Source of the DNA: CACPJA01 sp964629335
GTDB taxonomy: Bacteria; Pseudomonadota; Gammaproteobacteria; Steroidobacterales; UBA11654
Direction: 5' to 3'
Length of the DNA stretch: 16,677 nt
NCBI GenBank assembly: GCA_964629335.1
Contig: CAZVRH010000029.1
Span: 1 to 16,677, forward strand
A program made the position numbers and the translations under genes. Shown piece by piece: positions 1 through 6,320 of this stretch. The notes beneath the pieces were generated by a model. That model did no database searches and was not told the origin of the DNA. It worked only from the letters and a program-made list of their open reading frames with translations. Each line of letters begins with the position of its first letter. Positions within the stretch are counted from its first letter, which is position 1.

Positions 1-12
1 TATCCTTTTCAT
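1..12 (-). CDS. rne: Ribonuclease E, first four codons only (partial)
   Basis: Read on the minus strand, the last 12 bases are ATG AAA AGG ATA, giving M-K-R-I, and the gene runs off the left edge. E. coli RNase E begins MKRM, and rne lies divergent from rluC in E. coli and many gammaproteobacteria, which is the arrangement here. A GAGG Shine-Dalgarno sequence (plus-strand 18-21) lies 5 nt before the ATG. RNase E is the endonuclease that organises the RNA degradosome and processes rRNA and tRNA. Four codons cannot prove the family, so the call rests on gene order, start motif and the long structured leader upstream. Confidence 0.72.
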
Positions 13-261
13 AGTTACCTCTATATGTAGGCAACAGGATAGAAATATTTTCCTTTAATTGGTTTCTTGGTTTTTACCAAGATCTATTTACTATTTTCTT
101 AGTAAATCTAATAAAACTGTTTTTCTCACCAACAAAGATACCTTCTATCAAATTGTCTTTGTTTAAAAATTCTTACCCATTATTTAGGGTGGTTTTATGG
201 AGCTGTCTCCACTTTTTTATAATTATCAGTGATTATCTTTTATAAATAATCAATAATTTAG
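13..261 (-). promoter_or_regulatory. Long hairpin-rich 5' leader of rne
   Basis: About 250 nt separate the likely rne promoter from its ATG. Four inverted repeats are visible, listed in transcript order. 211-198 is a 5-bp stem with loop ACAG. 163-131 is an 8-bp stem, AACAAAGA pairing with TCTTTGTT, with a 17-nt loop. 107-86 is an 8-bp stem, ATTTACTA pairing with TAGTAAAT, with a 6-nt loop. 82-65 is a 7-bp stem, TCTTGGT pairing with ACCAAGA, with an AAAA loop. The E. coli rne leader is about 360 nt and its hairpins mediate feedback cleavage by RNase E. The same role here is inferred from position and structure. I cannot align the hairpins to E. coli hp2 or hp3 by eye. The stretch also holds the rluC upstream region. 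Confidence 0.55.
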
Positions 262-267
262 AGAAGG

Positions 268-276
268 AGTATAGCA
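268..276 (-). promoter_or_regulatory. Extended -10 promoter, probably for rne
   Basis: On the minus strand the bases read TGCTATACT, an extended -10 (TG, one base, TATACT). No good -35 is present; the best is TTGTAA, 15 bp upstream. Extended -10 promoters tolerate a weak -35. Transcription would start near 261, leaving a leader of about 249 nt for rne. Confidence 0.4.
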
Positions 277-332
277 GAGTTATTTCTTTTACAACAGTAA
301 ACAAATAATTCCTCATTAAATATCAATAATAT

Positions 333-1277
333 ATGAGCACTTTTGAAAGTAAAAATAAATTTCTAGTTGATAATAAATCAACAGAGATGCGACTTGATAA
401 CTATCTTCTCAAGCAATTCAAGGGCGTACCTAAATCTAAAATTTATAAGATCATTAGAACAGGAGAGGTTAGGGTTAATTCAAAGAGAATCAAACCTTTA
501 TATAAAATAAAAGAAGGTGATCTTATTAGGGTTCCCCCTAATTTAATACTAGATAAAGACAGCAAGAAAAAGCCTATCAAACCGAAAAATCTTGATTGGA
601 TGAAGGATATTATTATCTCTGAAGAGGATGGATTTCTAGTTTTAAATAAACCCAGCAGAATCGCCGTACATGGGGGAAGTGGCAGTAGTCGAGGACTAAT
701 CGAACTTTTAAGACTTCAAAGGAATAACCCCAAAGAAGATTTAGAACTTGTTCATAGACTCGATAAAGACACCAGTGGGTGTTTGCTTATCTCAAAGAAA
801 AGATCCAAGCTCAGAATACTGCACAAATATTTCCGTGAAGGACAGGTTGATAAGACCTATGCTGGTTTATTGATGGGATCTTTTCAAAAGAACGAATTCA
901 CAGTTAACGAACCACTAGAAATTAATAGCAATAACAATCTAAGAAAAGCTATACCGAGCAAGGATGGTAAAAAAGCAGTGACTAAATTTAAGTTATTGGA
1001 AAAATTTGATGGTTGTGGATTGTTTGAAATCAAGCCCATCACAGGAAAAACTCATCAAATTAGAGCTCATGCAAGTTTTATCGGGAAACCACTTGCTGGT
1101 GATCAGAGGTACAATTCAGAACCGGATCTTCTTGCAAAGAGGTTTGGATTGAATAGATTGTTCTTGCATGCATCATCAATCTCCTTTCCTTCTCTTGAGG
1201 ATGAAAAAAATATTATCACTTTTGAGAGTGACTTAGGAAGAGAACTAAATGATGTTATTTCTAAGTTAAGAAATTAA
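333..1277 (+). CDS. rluC: 23S rRNA pseudouridine synthase RluC
   Basis: It converts uridines 955, 2504 and 2580 (E. coli numbering) of 23S rRNA to pseudouridine. The 314-aa protein matches the family length. An S4 RNA-binding domain occupies about residues 18-68, with GVPKSKIYKIIRTGEVRVN as in E. coli RluC. The RluA-type catalytic domain follows: NKPS at 105-108, VHGG at 112-115, the catalytic loop HRLDKDTSG at 141-149 with Asp144 as nucleophile, and ITGKTHQIRAH at 236-246. The usual Gly after NKPS is Arg109 here. No Shine-Dalgarno sequence precedes the ATG at 333, but the N terminus aligns well with the family. It is divergent from rne, and its 3' end overlaps the convergent maf gene by 12 bp. 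Confidence 0.93.
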   Translation: MSTFESKNKFLVDNKSTEMRLDNYLLKQFKGVPKSKIYKIIRTGEVRVNSKRIKPLYKIKEGDLIRVPPNLILDKDSKKKPIKPKNLDWMKDIIISEEDGFLVLNKPSRIAVHGGSGSSRGLIELLRLQRNNPKEDLELVHRLDKDTSGCLLISKKRSKLRILHKYFREGQVDKTYAGLLMGSFQKNEFTVNEPLEINSNNNLRKAIPSKDGKKAVTKFKLLEKFDGCGLFEIKPITGKTHQIRAHASFIGKPLAGDQRYNSEPDLLAKRFGLNRLFLHASSISFPSLEDEKNIITFESDLGRELNDVISKLRN

Positions 1278-1841
1278 TTGTCGCAACAACCATTGTATGG
1301 GCAGCCCTATAATAGCTTCTGGGTCCTCTGTTTTTACTTCATTCACTAATTTCTTGAATTGAGTTGATTCCATTTTAACGCCAGCAGTGGTATTAAATTT
1401 TTCCTCTGAATCTAGATATTCGATAAGCATCTGATCACTGAAATCATTGAATTTCACTCTGGTTACATCGATATGAGTTTCTTCAAGGTCTTTATTTTCA
1501 TGAATGATGGCCACACCAGTGAAGAACAGGACTTCTCCTTTAGAGAAGCTTTTTAATGTGGTAAAAGCATCCTTATAGCTTTCTGCTTTTCCTAGAATAT
1601 TATCTCTAAAGGATGCTACTTGGTCAGACCCTATAACCAAAGAATTAGCTTCATTTCTTGATATTTTTTTGGCTTTTGAAAGCGCTAGTCTTAAGGATAA
1701 GTCCTTTGCGGACTCATTTTTTCTAGGAGTTTCATCTATATTTGGAGACTGCCTTTGAAAACTAGGGATGTATCTTTTTAGTAATCCAGCTCTATAAATT
1801 GAACTGGAGGCAAGAATTATATGATCATAATTACTGTTCAT
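1266..1841 (-). CDS. yceF: Maf-family nucleoside triphosphate pyrophosphatase (YceF type)
   Basis: Maf proteins hydrolyse non-canonical or modified nucleotides to monophosphates plus pyrophosphate. E. coli YceF prefers 7-methyl-GTP. At 191 aa the length is normal. The family motifs are in order: LASSS at 10-14, DETPR at 36-40, GSDQ at 71-74 with the catalytic Asp73, TAGVKMES at 152-159, and a C-terminal EDPEAIIGLP at 172-181. The gene sits between rluC and yceD on the opposite strand, exactly as yceF does in E. coli. That placement favours the m7GTP-type paralogue over YhdE, although substrate cannot be read from the sequence with certainty. No strong Shine-Dalgarno sequence precedes the ATG. 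Confidence 0.9.
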   Translation of the reverse strand: MNSNYDHIILASSSIYRAGLLKRYIPSFQRQSPNIDETPRKNESAKDLSLRLALSKAKKISRNEANSLVIGSDQVASFRDNILGKAESYKDAFTTLKSFSKGEVLFFTGVAIIHENKDLEETHIDVTRVKFNDFSDQMLIEYLDSEEKFNTTAGVKMESTQFKKLVNEVKTEDPEAIIGLPIQWLLRQLIS

Positions 1842-1891
1842 TGGCGATCAGTGACCTAAAATGAAGTTATTAGTAGAATAGACTTGGATTA

Positions 1892-1897
1892 TATAGT
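1892..1897 (+). promoter_or_regulatory. Possible -10 element for the yceD-rpmF-plsX-fabH operon
   Basis: TATAGT lies 7 bases before the first ATG of yceD. The region upstream (around 1870) has only a poor -35, TTAGTA. If used, transcription would start within a base or two of the start codon. Weak evidence. Confidence 0.25.
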
Positions 1898-1904
1898 CGC
1901 TTAG

Positions 1905-2459
1905 ATGATGTTTAAACAAATATTGAATTATAAAGAGCTAGTTGATTTGTCTATAAAAAAAACAAATCTCAATCAAACAGTACCTGCCAAAAGCCTGCCA
2001 AGAATTTTTGACCTAATCAATGAGTCTGACGGCGATGAATTAAGCATCATAACCACAGATTGTCAGTTATTTCAAAATGATGCATTAATTCCAGTTTTAG
2101 AAGGTAATATCGAAATTAATTTAAGTTTGAGTTGTCAACGATGCTTAGGGCAGCTCAATTGGAAAACGACAATTTCTATTTATATTGAGTTTAGCGACAT
2201 ACTCTCTGAACCATCAAAATACCATTCACAGGTTGATAAGATAGAAATTGATAATGAAGGCATCTCAATAGAGAAAGTAATTGAAGACGAGATTCTTGCA
2301 AATGTACCGATGTCAATTGTGCATAAAAATGTTGAATTATGTGAGAATAACGATACGGTAGGCATGTTTTTGACTAGTTCATCAGGTAAAGCAAAAAAGG
2401 AAACACAAAATACACCGTTTTCAGCCCTGTCTGATTTGATGAAAAAAAATAAGAAATAG
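1905..2459 (+). CDS. yceD: YceD/DUF177 family protein (23S rRNA accumulation)
   Basis: YceD-family proteins are needed for normal 23S rRNA levels in bacteria and plastids. The mechanism is not settled. The 184-aa protein carries the CxxC signature at Cys77-Cys80 within LSCQRCLG. It then has the conserved acidic helix and VEDE-like stretch (EKVIEDEILANVPMSIVH, about 123-140), Cys146, and the family's closing PFSALSDLMKK (171-181). Two consecutive ATG codons (1905 and 1908) could each be the start. Any Shine-Dalgarno sequence is weak, and a possible -10 (TATAGT, 1892-1897) lies so close that the message may be almost leaderless. It heads the yceD-rpmF-plsX-fabH run and couples ribosome and lipid genes as in E. 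coli. Confidence 0.88.
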   Translation: MMFKQILNYKELVDLSIKKTNLNQTVPAKSLPRIFDLINESDGDELSIITTDCQLFQNDALIPVLEGNIEINLSLSCQRCLGQLNWKTTISIYIEFSDILSEPSKYHSQVDKIEIDNEGISIEKVIEDEILANVPMSIVHKNVELCENNDTVGMFLTSSSGKAKKETQNTPFSALSDLMKKNKK

Positions 2460-2479
2460 AGACTCTGAGGGAGGCTTAA

Positions 2480-2683
2480 ATGGCAGTACAAAAGAAAAGA
2501 AAAACAAGATCAAGACGAGATATGAGGCGATCAAAGATTAAGATCAAACAACCAAAGATTTCGAGTGATCAAAATACGGGGGAAAATCATCTCAGGCACA
2601 ATATTAGTCCGCAAGGGTTCTACCGAGGTAAACAAGTTATCTTGGTCAAAGATAAGACTGATACAGAAGACCAAGAAGAGTAG
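2480..2683 (+). CDS. rpmF: 50S ribosomal protein L32
   Basis: This is a structural protein of the large ribosomal subunit near the exit side of the peptidyl transferase centre. The 67-aa product begins MAVQKKRKTRSRRDMRRS, the L32 N terminus, and later has GENHLRHNISPQGFYRGKQV, corresponding to the E. coli segment around HLRHHIT and YYRGRKV. It lacks the four zinc-binding cysteines of some L32 proteins, so it is the C-minus form. A 10-residue acidic tail (KTDTEDQEE) extends past the usual end. GGGAGGC just upstream is the ribosome-binding site. It lies 20 bp after yceD and 3 bp before plsX, so it is clearly in the same operon. Confidence 0.96.
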   Translation: MAVQKKRKTRSRRDMRRSKIKIKQPKISSDQNTGENHLRHNISPQGFYRGKQVILVKDKTDTEDQEE

Positions 2684-2686
2684 GGG

Positions 2687-3682
2687 ATGCCTTTGAATAA
2701 ATCTGTAACACTAGCTCTTGATGTGATGAGTGGAGAGAGAGACCCGCAAGCATCTGTGCAAGCCGCTATTGACCTTCTTTCGATAAAACCATCTATTAAC
2801 CTTCATTTAATTGGCAACCAAGAGGAAGTTCAGAAGTATTTACCCCAAAAAAAAGACGATAGGCTGACTCTACATCACACTGATGAAATAATTACGATGC
2901 AAGATTCTCCAATGGATGTCTTGAGAAGAAAGAAGCAATCATCAATGAGATTGGCTGTTGAAATGGTAGCAAACAAGACTGCGGATGCATGTGTTAGTTC
3001 AGGGAACACGGGAGCTCTTTTGGCAATATCAAAATATCTTCTAAAGACTATTCCAAATATTAGCCGACCCGCACTGGCAAAATCTATCCCTACAATAAAA
3101 AGTTTTACATATATGATGGATCTAGGAGCTAATTCAAATTGCTCGGCAGAACAACTTCTCCAATTCGCTCAAATGGGTTCAGTGATTGCAAAAGAAATTA
3201 AAAACATAAAAGAACCAAAAGTTGCTCTATTGAATATTGGTCATGAGCGGATCAAAGGCCATGAAGTTATTAAAGAAGCGGCAACTCTACTTGAGGCATC
3301 TGATTTAAATTATATTGGTTTTATCGAAGGCAACAATATTGTTGATGATTATGCCGATGTTATAGTCACAGACGGCTTTACTGGAAACATTGCTGTAAAG
3401 ACGATGGAGGGCAGTATAAAAATGCTCAATGATTTCATAGTTGAAGCATTTAATTCGAGCTCATTCAATAAGATTGCCGGAGTTTTGTCAAAACCGGCAA
3501 TAAATGAGTTTAAGACTCGCATCGATCCTAGACGTTTCAATGGAGGTTTACTTCTTGGGTTGAATGGAGTGGTAGTAAAAAGTCATGGCGCTTCAGATTC
3601 GTTTGGTTTTTATCATGCATTGCTATCAGCTATAGATGAAGTAGAAAAAGACATCATTTCAAAATTAATCTCTGTTTCTTAA
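2687..3682 (+). CDS. plsX: Phosphate acyltransferase PlsX
   Basis: PlsX makes acyl-phosphate from acyl-ACP, the donor for PlsY in phospholipid synthesis. It acts at the inner face of the membrane. The 331-aa length fits. Motifs include ALDVM at 10-14, SSGNTGALL at 104-112, DLGANSNC at 145-152, NIGHERIKG at 183-191 and TDGFTGNIAVKTMEG at 228-242. The normally near-invariant MGGD after ALDV reads MSGE here (14-17), and DLGANVDC has become DLGANSNC. The rest of the protein is well conserved, so I infer an active but divergent enzyme. It starts 3 bp after the rpmF stop, with GAAGAG and AGGGG as candidate ribosome-binding sequences. fabH follows at 15 bp. Confidence 0.93.
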   Translation: MPLNKSVTLALDVMSGERDPQASVQAAIDLLSIKPSINLHLIGNQEEVQKYLPQKKDDRLTLHHTDEIITMQDSPMDVLRRKKQSSMRLAVEMVANKTADACVSSGNTGALLAISKYLLKTIPNISRPALAKSIPTIKSFTYMMDLGANSNCSAEQLLQFAQMGSVIAKEIKNIKEPKVALLNIGHERIKGHEVIKEAATLLEASDLNYIGFIEGNNIVDDYADVIVTDGFTGNIAVKTMEGSIKMLNDFIVEAFNSSSFNKIAGVLSKPAINEFKTRIDPRRFNGGLLLGLNGVVVKSHGASDSFGFYHALLSAIDEVEKDIISKLISVS

Positions 3683-3697
3683 TGGGATGAGCAGATT

Positions 3698-4663
3698 ATG
3701 TTTTCAAGAATAAAGTCCATAGGCAGTTATTTACCAGAAAATATTCTAACCAATAGGGATCTAGAGGAGCGAGTCGATACTTCCGATGAATGGATTAGAT
3801 CGCGAACAGGGATAGAAAAAAGAGCTATAGCTAACCACGATCAGGCAACTTCTGATCTGGCATTGAAGGCTTCACAGGAGGCCATAAGAAAATCTGGAAT
3901 CGATATCAATGAAATCGATTTTATTATTGTTGGAACGTGTACCCCTGATGTAGCTACACCCAATGTAGGGGTAATAATCCAGAATAAGTTGGGATTAAAA
4001 GACTGTCCAGCATTCAGTATTGAGGCCGCATGCAGTGGTTTTATTTATGCCTTAAATATCGCCAATAAATTTATTGTTTCGGGTGAATCTAAATGCGCAC
4101 TCGTTGTTGGCGCTGAAACGCTCTCTAGGATTACGGACTGGGAAGATAGAAATACTTGTGTCTTATTTGCAGACGGTGGAGGGGCGGCAATATTAAAACC
4201 ATCAGAAACACCTGGAATTATATATTCTGATATTGGTGCAGATGGAAGTTATTCTGATCTATTGTATGTCCCTTTCGGAACATCTAGAAAACCGCTCTCA
4301 GAACAACCCAATGACTATTTTCTCCATATGAAAGGAAATGAAGTTTTTAAGGTTGCTGTTAAAAAGCTTGAATCAACAGCGCTTGACGCAATTAATAGAA
4401 ATAACCTATCTGTAGAAAACATTGATTGGTTTGTACCTCATCAGGCAAATATAAGAATTATCCAAGCGGTCGCCAAGAGACTCAAGATGCCAATGGAAAA
4501 AGTGATTGTGACCCTAGATCAGCATGGAAATACTTCTGCGGCATCAATACCTCTGGCCTTGGATGTGGCTATTAGTGATGGCAGGATTCAAAAAGGAGAT
4601 ACGATTTTATTGCAAGGCTTTGGTGCAGGTTTTACATGGGGCACGTTGCTTTTTAGACTGTGA
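3698..4663 (+). CDS. fabH: Beta-ketoacyl-ACP synthase III
   Basis: FabH starts type II fatty-acid synthesis by condensing acetyl-CoA with malonyl-ACP. The 321-aa thiolase-fold protein has the full catalytic triad: Cys112 in EAACSGFIYAL, His248 in VPHQANIRI and Asn278 in QHGNTSAASIPLAL. These match Cys112, His244 and Asn274 of E. coli FabH. The C-terminal GFGAGFTWG glycine motif is present (308-316). GGGATGAG upstream of the ATG can serve as the ribosome-binding site. It is the last gene of the plus-strand run. In E. coli fabD, fabG and acpP follow, whereas here a minus-strand gene comes next, so those genes must lie elsewhere. Confidence 0.96.
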   Translation: MFSRIKSIGSYLPENILTNRDLEERVDTSDEWIRSRTGIEKRAIANHDQATSDLALKASQEAIRKSGIDINEIDFIIVGTCTPDVATPNVGVIIQNKLGLKDCPAFSIEAACSGFIYALNIANKFIVSGESKCALVVGAETLSRITDWEDRNTCVLFADGGGAAILKPSETPGIIYSDIGADGSYSDLLYVPFGTSRKPLSEQPNDYFLHMKGNEVFKVAVKKLESTALDAINRNNLSVENIDWFVPHQANIRIIQAVAKRLKMPMEKVIVTLDQHGNTSAASIPLALDVAISDGRIQKGDTILLQGFGAGFTWGTLLFRL

Positions 4664-4686
4664 AGCCTTAAGTATCAGTCAGCCAC

Positions 4687-4709
4687 CTTCTAGAGTAATT
4701 GTCTAGGGG
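4687..4709. terminator. Weak inverted repeat between convergent fabH and the lipoprotein gene
   Basis: CTTCTAGA (4687-4694) can pair with TCTAGGGG (4702-4709) around a 7-nt loop, using two G-T pairs. No T-tract follows on either strand, so it may be only an RNA 3'-end stabiliser or chance. It sits in the 70-bp gap between two convergent genes, where a bidirectional terminator would be expected. Confidence 0.25.
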
Positions 4710-4733
4710 AAAGTGATATTCAAATCTCTATGA

Positions 4734-4946
4734 TTATTTCTTGGTATCTTTTTCAGCAAGCTCTTCCCAAATTTGCTCTGGGGAAGCTTCAGCTTCCTGA
4801 ATTTCTTCTTCAACGGCTATTTCATCTTCTTCTACTAATTGTTCCTCTATATCATAGATCTGATTTCTTAGCTCGGAATAACAACCGACTAAGAACAAAG
4901 CAGAAATAAGGGCTAAGTATGTTTTTGTTTCTTTGAGAATTTTCAT
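4734..4946 (-). CDS. Small acidic lipoprotein of unknown function
   Basis: I do not recognise the family. The 70-aa product has a lysine-bearing N region (MKILKETK), a hydrophobic core at about 10-20, and a lipobox LVGC ending at Cys22, so it should be lipidated and exported. The mature part is about 49 residues with 18 Asp or Glu, no aromatic residues other than Tyr and one Trp, and probably a helix or disorder. Position +2 after Cys is Tyr, not Asp, which points to outer-membrane sorting under the E. coli rule. A clear GGAG ribosome-binding site lies 5 nt before the ATG. It follows infA by 63 bp on the same strand. A small gene could be spurious, but lipobox plus ribosome-binding site argue it is real. 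Confidence 0.68.
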   Translation of the reverse strand: MKILKETKTYLALISALFLVGCYSELRNQIYDIEEQLVEEDEIAVEEEIQEAEASPEQIWEELAEKDTKK

Positions 4947-5009
4947 TTAGTCTCCATAAAATATTCTTGATAGTTTATTCTCCAACAAAGCTTCAAAAAG
5001 AGCAATCTA

Positions 5010-5228
5010 TTAAGTTTCTCTGAAAACAATTCTTCCTTTAGATAGATCGTAAGGACTAATATCAACAAGAACTTTATCGCCTGTCAGAATTCTGATGTAG
5101 TTTTTTCTCATTTTTCCAGATATATGAGCTGTTATCATATGACCATTCTCCAGTTCAACTCTGAAAATAGTATTGGGAAGCGTTTCTTTCACTACCCCGT
5201 TCATTTGTATTGCTTCTTCTTTAGCCAT
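5010..5228 (-). CDS. infA: Translation initiation factor IF-1
   Basis: IF-1 occupies the A site of the 30S subunit during initiation and assists IF-2 and IF-3. The 72-aa protein has the exact family length and is a single S1-like OB fold. MAKEEAIQMNGVV starts it, with ETLPN, FRVELENGH, AHISGKMRKNYIRIL and GDKV in the expected order, ending KGRIVFRET. It starts 22 bp after the trxB stop on the same strand, so the two are probably co-transcribed. In E. coli, aat and cydCD separate these genes. No strong Shine-Dalgarno sequence is visible before the ATG. Confidence 0.97.
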   Translation of the reverse strand: MAKEEAIQMNGVVKETLPNTIFRVELENGHMITAHISGKMRKNYIRILTGDKVLVDISPYDLSKGRIVFRET

Positions 5229-5250
5229 GGTCTATCAGTTTAAATGAATA

Positions 5251-6210
5251 TTAACTTAAATTGTCTAAGTATTTTTCAGCATCTAGAGCAGCCATGCACC
5301 CGCTTCCTGCAGAAGTTACAGCTTGACGATAAATAGGATCAGCAACATCACCAGCTGCAAACACTCCTTGAATACTTGTTTGTGTTGAATATCGATTGGA
5401 TGACTGATTTAAAAGTATATAGTTTGTTTGATCCATCTCTAATTGATTTGTAAAAATTTCAGTATTGGGATTGTGACCTATAGCAATAAATACTCCCTTA
5501 ACCTCGATCGAGTTAGTGCTCTGTTGAGCAATATTGTTTACAACAATACCAGTTACCTCATTCTCATCTCCTAATACTTTTTCCAGCGTATGACTCCAGA
5601 GTATTTCAATTTTTCCATTTTCCCCTGTTTTCTCAAAAAGCTTGTCTTGTAACATTTTTTCGGCTCGTAATTCATCTCTTCGATGGATTAAGGTAACTTT
5701 GTTAGCTATATTTGAAAGATAGATAGCTTCTTCTACAGCTACATTTCCACCTCCAACCACAGCCACATCTTGATTCTTGTAAAAGAAACCATCACAAGTC
5801 GCGCAGGCAGATACACCTTTTCCTTTATATTGTTCCTCGCTTTCCAGACCTAAATATTTTGCTGTGGATCCTGTGGCAATAATAAGTGCGTCACATGTGT
5901 ATGTTTCATTGCCTCCTTGCAGTGTATAAGGTTTTCTTAGCAAATCAGAATTTTCTATGTGGTCATAAATTACTTCTGTCTCAAACTTTTCAGCGTGTTT
6001 TAACATTCTTTCCATTAAAGCAGGACCTAAAAGATCCTCAGGGTCCCCTGGCCAATTCTCAACTTCAGTGGTTGTCATCAATTGACCACCAGGTTCTGAT
6101 CCGGTAATGAGTGTAGGCTTTAAATTAGCTCTTGCCGCATAGACAGCTGCACTGTATCCAGCTGGACCAGCTCCAAGAATTATTAATTTTCTGTGTTTAC
6201 TTTTTGTCAT
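5251..6210 (-). CDS. trxB: Thioredoxin reductase (NADPH)
   Basis: TrxB passes electrons from NADPH through FAD and a redox disulfide to thioredoxin in the cytoplasm. At 319 aa it is standard. The FAD-binding GAGPAG is at 13-18, the redox-active CATC is at Cys136-Cys139 (same numbering as E. coli), the NADPH motif GGGNVAVEEA is at 153-162, HRRDELRAEK at 176-185 carries the 2'-phosphate-contacting arginines, and the closing FAD motif GDVADPIYRQAVTSAGSG is at 287-304. It is divergent from ftsK across roughly 107-164 bp and leads the unit trxB-infA-lipoprotein. lrp, which lies between trxB and ftsK in E. coli, is absent. Confidence 0.97.
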   Translation of the reverse strand: MTKSKHRKLIILGAGPAGYSAAVYAARANLKPTLITGSEPGGQLMTTTEVENWPGDPEDLLGPALMERMLKHAEKFETEVIYDHIENSDLLRKPYTLQGGNETYTCDALIIATGSTAKYLGLESEEQYKGKGVSACATCDGFFYKNQDVAVVGGGNVAVEEAIYLSNIANKVTLIHRRDELRAEKMLQDKLFEKTGENGKIEILWSHTLEKVLGDENEVTGIVVNNIAQQSTNSIEVKGVFIAIGHNPNTEIFTNQLEMDQTNYILLNQSSNRYSTQTSIQGVFAAGDVADPIYRQAVTSAGSGCMAALDAEKYLDNLS

Positions 6211-6288
6211 TTAGAAAAGTGTGTTGTTAGATTTTCCATAAAGAATCATAATATTGCAAACAACAATCAAAAATGAATACTAAAACTA

Positions 6289-6294
6289 TATACT
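6289..6294 (+). promoter_or_regulatory. Possible -10 element for ftsK
   Basis: TATACT lies in the AT-rich trxB-ftsK divergent gap with no clear -35. It would put the transcript start near 6301, just before the AAAGGA site at 6307-6312. Low confidence. Confidence 0.3.
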
Positions 6295-6306
6295 ACAAAC
6301 TGTTTT

Positions 6307-6320
6307 AAAGGATTATTATT
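6307..6320 (+). promoter_or_regulatory. Shine-Dalgarno sequence and possible ATT start codon of ftsK
   Basis: AAAGGA at 6307-6312 is a good ribosome-binding site, but no ATG, GTG or TTG follows at a proper distance in the ftsK frame. An ATT at 6318 sits 5 nt after it, in frame and with no stop before the GTG at 6375. Initiation there adds 19 residues, including the Arg-Glu pair that normally precedes the first FtsK membrane helix. ATT starts are rare but known, as for E. coli infC. Confidence 0.42.

Noticed and set aside
198..219. TGGAG/CTCCA hairpin followed by a T-run, resembling a plus-strand terminator
   Set aside because: Nothing on the plus strand upstream within the window needs terminating, and it lies upstream of rluC. 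It makes better sense as a hairpin of the minus-strand rne leader. A minor role in stopping readthrough remains possible.
218..223. Perfect TATAAT on the plus strand upstream of rluC
   Set aside because: No -35 at a workable distance (195-200 is TTATGG), and the base composition here makes chance matches likely. Not listed as a promoter.
4524..4706. 60-aa plus-strand frame over the end of fabH
   Set aside because: Lies in another frame of the well-supported fabH coding sequence and shows no family features.
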